DNA of 31,045 nucleotides from JAAZLA01 sp964560975. Lineage in GTDB: Bacteria; Spirochaetota; Spirochaetia; Treponematales; Treponemataceae. The stretch covers positions 1 through 31,045 of the forward strand of contig CAZLNE010000009.1 of the NCBI GenBank assembly GCA_964560975.1. Reading direction: 5' to 3'. Below are positions 29,178-31,045 of the stretch, in pieces. The notes under the pieces are model-generated. The model did no database searches, was not told the DNA's origin, and was given only the letters and a program-made list of their open reading frames with translations. The stretch's first letter is position 1; each line of letters starts with the position of its first letter. The translations under genes were made by a program, and so were the position numbers.

Positions 29178-31045
29178 ATGGTTAAGAATGTTGGGTTACT
29201 TTTTATTATGTGCTGCATATGCGTGAATGCAGCTGCGCAGAAATCGTATGAATTTATTAACCAAAGTATAGAGGAAATTGTCTATGCGCTTTCATTATAT
29301 GAGAAAATTACGATTGTATGTGACGATACTGTCCGTGGTAATGCTAGTTTTAGGTACTCTGGTTCCGACTTTGATAGAGCTTTTGATGCATTTTTAGAAT
29401 CCAGCCGCCTTTATGTTGTGAAAGAAAAAGAACAGTGGACCGTTTCCAAAATACGTGTATTTTGTGATGATGAAGGAAATATCCAGCTTGATTGCTATGA
29501 TGCTTTGCCGTCAGCTGTGTTGGAAAAACTTTCTGTAAAAAGCGGTATTACCATAGTCTATGATGTAATACCTACAACACCGATTTCTTTGCATATAGCA
29601 AATACACCGGTTAAAGAAGTTATATCTCTAATCCTCAGCGGGGTTGGAGTGTATGATGTAAGTGAAGATGCTCATCGAATTCTCATAAGCCGGAAATCTG
29701 ATAAAATTAATGAACCCTATTTTGAAAATGCAAAGTGTCTGTTTGAGTTTACTGATGAAAGCGGCAGTTTGCTGAATGCTTCGATAATTAAAGAAAGGGC
29801 GTATACGGCAGTTGAAAAATTATTCAGCATAGCCGGAAAAGAAGTTGTTCAAACGGTAAAGAATGATGTATTAATCGATAAAATAGTTTTAAAAAATAAA
29901 AGCTTTACAGAACTTTTATCGGTAATTTGTTTACAAAGCGGATCATCCTGGCTTGAATATAAGGAAATCTTCTATATAATACCTTCTTCTGATGGGCCGC
30001 AGCAGATTAAGAATACGGGCAAGATATGGCGCACCTATTCAATGAAGTATAAATCGGCCGATGTTGCTCAAGGTATTTTGGTTCACCGTTTTCCATCAGT
30101 TTCATGCATCCGGTCCGATAATGAAACCTTGCTTCTTTTTGCTTCTGAAATTACACATGAAGATCTTTTATTATTCATTAGTGAAATTGATACTCCTGAT
30201 TCTTTGCATTTAATTTCATTACAATATATCCGGTCATCAGACTTTCTTAAAAATTTACCTCCATCATTTAAAAAAGAAGAGTTTAAAGAAACAGGAGATG
30301 AGTCTGTACTTTTTTATACTGGTTCATTGGAAAAATATAAGGTACTTTGTGAAAGTCTGCCGGTAATTGATATTCCTATTAAAAGGATTACGTATGATTT
30401 ATTGATAATACAGTATCAAGAATCACAAAACTTACAATGGACTCCATCACTAAAAGTAAGTCCTGTTGGGGTCGATGATTCTTTTCAAGCAAGTGCAAGA
30501 ATGGATTCTGAACTCGATCTGCAGTTTAACATAATTTCATCTTTCGGATTATCTTTTGCCGCTGGCTTAAATACAGCTATAAAAGAAAATAAAGCGAAGG
30601 TTTTTGCTGATACAAGACTTCATGGTGTGTCGGGTAAACCTATCAAATTTCAAAATACGAGTACATACCGGTATCGCGACACGGTGATAGATTCTTCTAC
30701 AGGTAAGTCTGTTAATAATGGAATTACAAGAGAAATAATATCTGGACTTATTCTTGATATTGAAGGCTGGATTTCCGGTGATGGTATGGTAACGACAACC
30801 GTTTCAGCTTCGGTTTCAAAGCGCGGTGCAGATGTATCTTCTTCTATTGGAAACCCGCCTCCGACATATGAAAAAATTGTAACAACTCAGGTAAGGTCAA
30901 AAAGCGGAGAAGCTGTTGTGTTAAGCGGCTTGGTACAGGATGATGAAGTAATAATTCAAGAAAGAATTCCTTTTCTTTCAAAAATTCCATTACTGGGTAA
31001 GTTATTTTTATCAGAGTTAAAAACTAACGAAAGAACAGAAATGGT
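29178..31045 (+). CDS. secretin (GspD/PilQ superfamily), 3' end beyond the window
   Basis: An open frame of 622 codons running off the right edge. A signal peptide (KNVGLLFIMCCICVNAAA) directs export. Residues about 23-90 look like the STN/N0 secretin domain (FINQSIEEIVYALSLYEKITIV), and further N-type modules follow. The C-terminal secretin core is clear: SGEAVVLSGLVQ at 576-587 and IPFLSKIPLLGKLF at 597-610, then NERTEM, the family signature just before the end. Secretins form outer-membrane gates for type II or III secretion, type IV pili or phage export; the partner genes must lie beyond the window. Perhaps a few tens of residues are missing. Codon use and base composition look like the neighbours. 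Confidence 0.88.
   Translation, partial: MVKNVGLLFIMCCICVNAAAQKSYEFINQSIEEIVYALSLYEKITIVCDDTVRGNASFRYSGSDFDRAFDAFLESSRLYVVKEKEQWTVSKIRVFCDDEGNIQLDCYDALPSAVLEKLSVKSGITIVYDVIPTTPISLHIANTPVKEVISLILSGVGVYDVSEDAHRILISRKSDKINEPYFENAKCLFEFTDESGSLLNASIIKERAYTAVEKLFSIAGKEVVQTVKNDVLIDKIVLKNKSFTELLSVICLQSGSSWLEYKEIFYIIPSSDGPQQIKNTGKIWRTYSMKYKSADVAQGILVHRFPSVSCIRSDNETLLLFASEITHEDLLLFISEIDTPDSLHLISLQYIRSSDFLKNLPPSFKKEEFKETGDESVLFYTGSLEKYKVLCESLPVIDIPIKRITYDLLIIQYQESQNLQWTPSLKVSPVGVDDSFQASARMDSELDLQFNIISSFGLSFAAGLNTAIKENKAKVFADTRLHGVSGKPIKFQNTSTYRYRDTVIDSSTGKSVNNGITREIISGLILDIEGWISGDGMVTTTVSASVSKRGADVSSSIGNPPPTYEKIVTTQVRSKSGEAVVLSGLVQDDEVIIQERIPFLSKIPLLGKLFLSELKTNERTEM

Overview
The window looks like the chromosome of a treponeme or close relative (Spirochaetota). 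The DNA is AT-rich and gene-dense, with both strands used. The long TPR protein at 12766-15981 has the start and layout of the spirochaete periplasmic-flagellar collar protein FlcA. Several neighbours (a DUF2259 secreted protein, a loose-lipobox lipoprotein, a protein with the SUMF1 fold, and conserved membrane proteins of unknown role) are typical of treponemes. There is no tRNA, rRNA, phage, insertion sequence or CRISPR array; this is mostly core genome. The exact species cannot be named from the sequence.

Layout. 1-111: a degenerate dispersed intergenic repeat. 112-5138: metA (-), diverging from an alpha/beta-hydrolase and a TrhP-type U32 gene (+), which converge on a Rel (p)ppGpp enzyme (-). 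5139-8313: a 36-bp perfect palindrome, then the release-factor unit prfA-prmC (-). 7330-10915: a TPR/zinc-ribbon protein and a WYL regulator (-). 10998-17528: rlmJ (+), a CBM48-like secreted protein (-), flcA (+), a CTP-transferase/polyprenol-kinase-like membrane protein (+) and a multi-pass membrane protein (-). 17654-22255: three exported or small unknowns and a second, RlhA-type U32 gene (+). 22333-24745: ssb and a 636-aa unknown (-). 24850-28819: hisC and a metallophosphoesterase (+), then a SUMF1-fold exported protein and corA (-). 28820-29177: the corA/secretin divergent region with a structured RNA candidate. 29178-end: a secretin (+) cut by the window edge.

Functional threads. RNA and translation genes recur: two U32 family members linked to tRNA and 23S rRNA hydroxylation, RF1 with its methyltransferase PrmC, the 23S methyltransferase RlmJ, and the stringent-response enzyme. 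The Rel enzyme keeps a bifunctional-type synthetase but has lost most hydrolase-site residues. MetA carries the residues of the acetyl-CoA-using subgroup.

The most unusual feature is how genes start. About ten transcription-unit heads have a good -10 box (often TGnTATAcT) placed so that transcription would begin 0-3 bases before the ATG, with no Shine-Dalgarno sequence. These would be leaderless mRNAs. In contrast, most genes for exported proteins and genes inside operons have clear Shine-Dalgarno sites. Against this background, the roughly 220-base leader predicted upstream of corA, with several strong hairpins, stands out as a possible riboswitch or small RNA.
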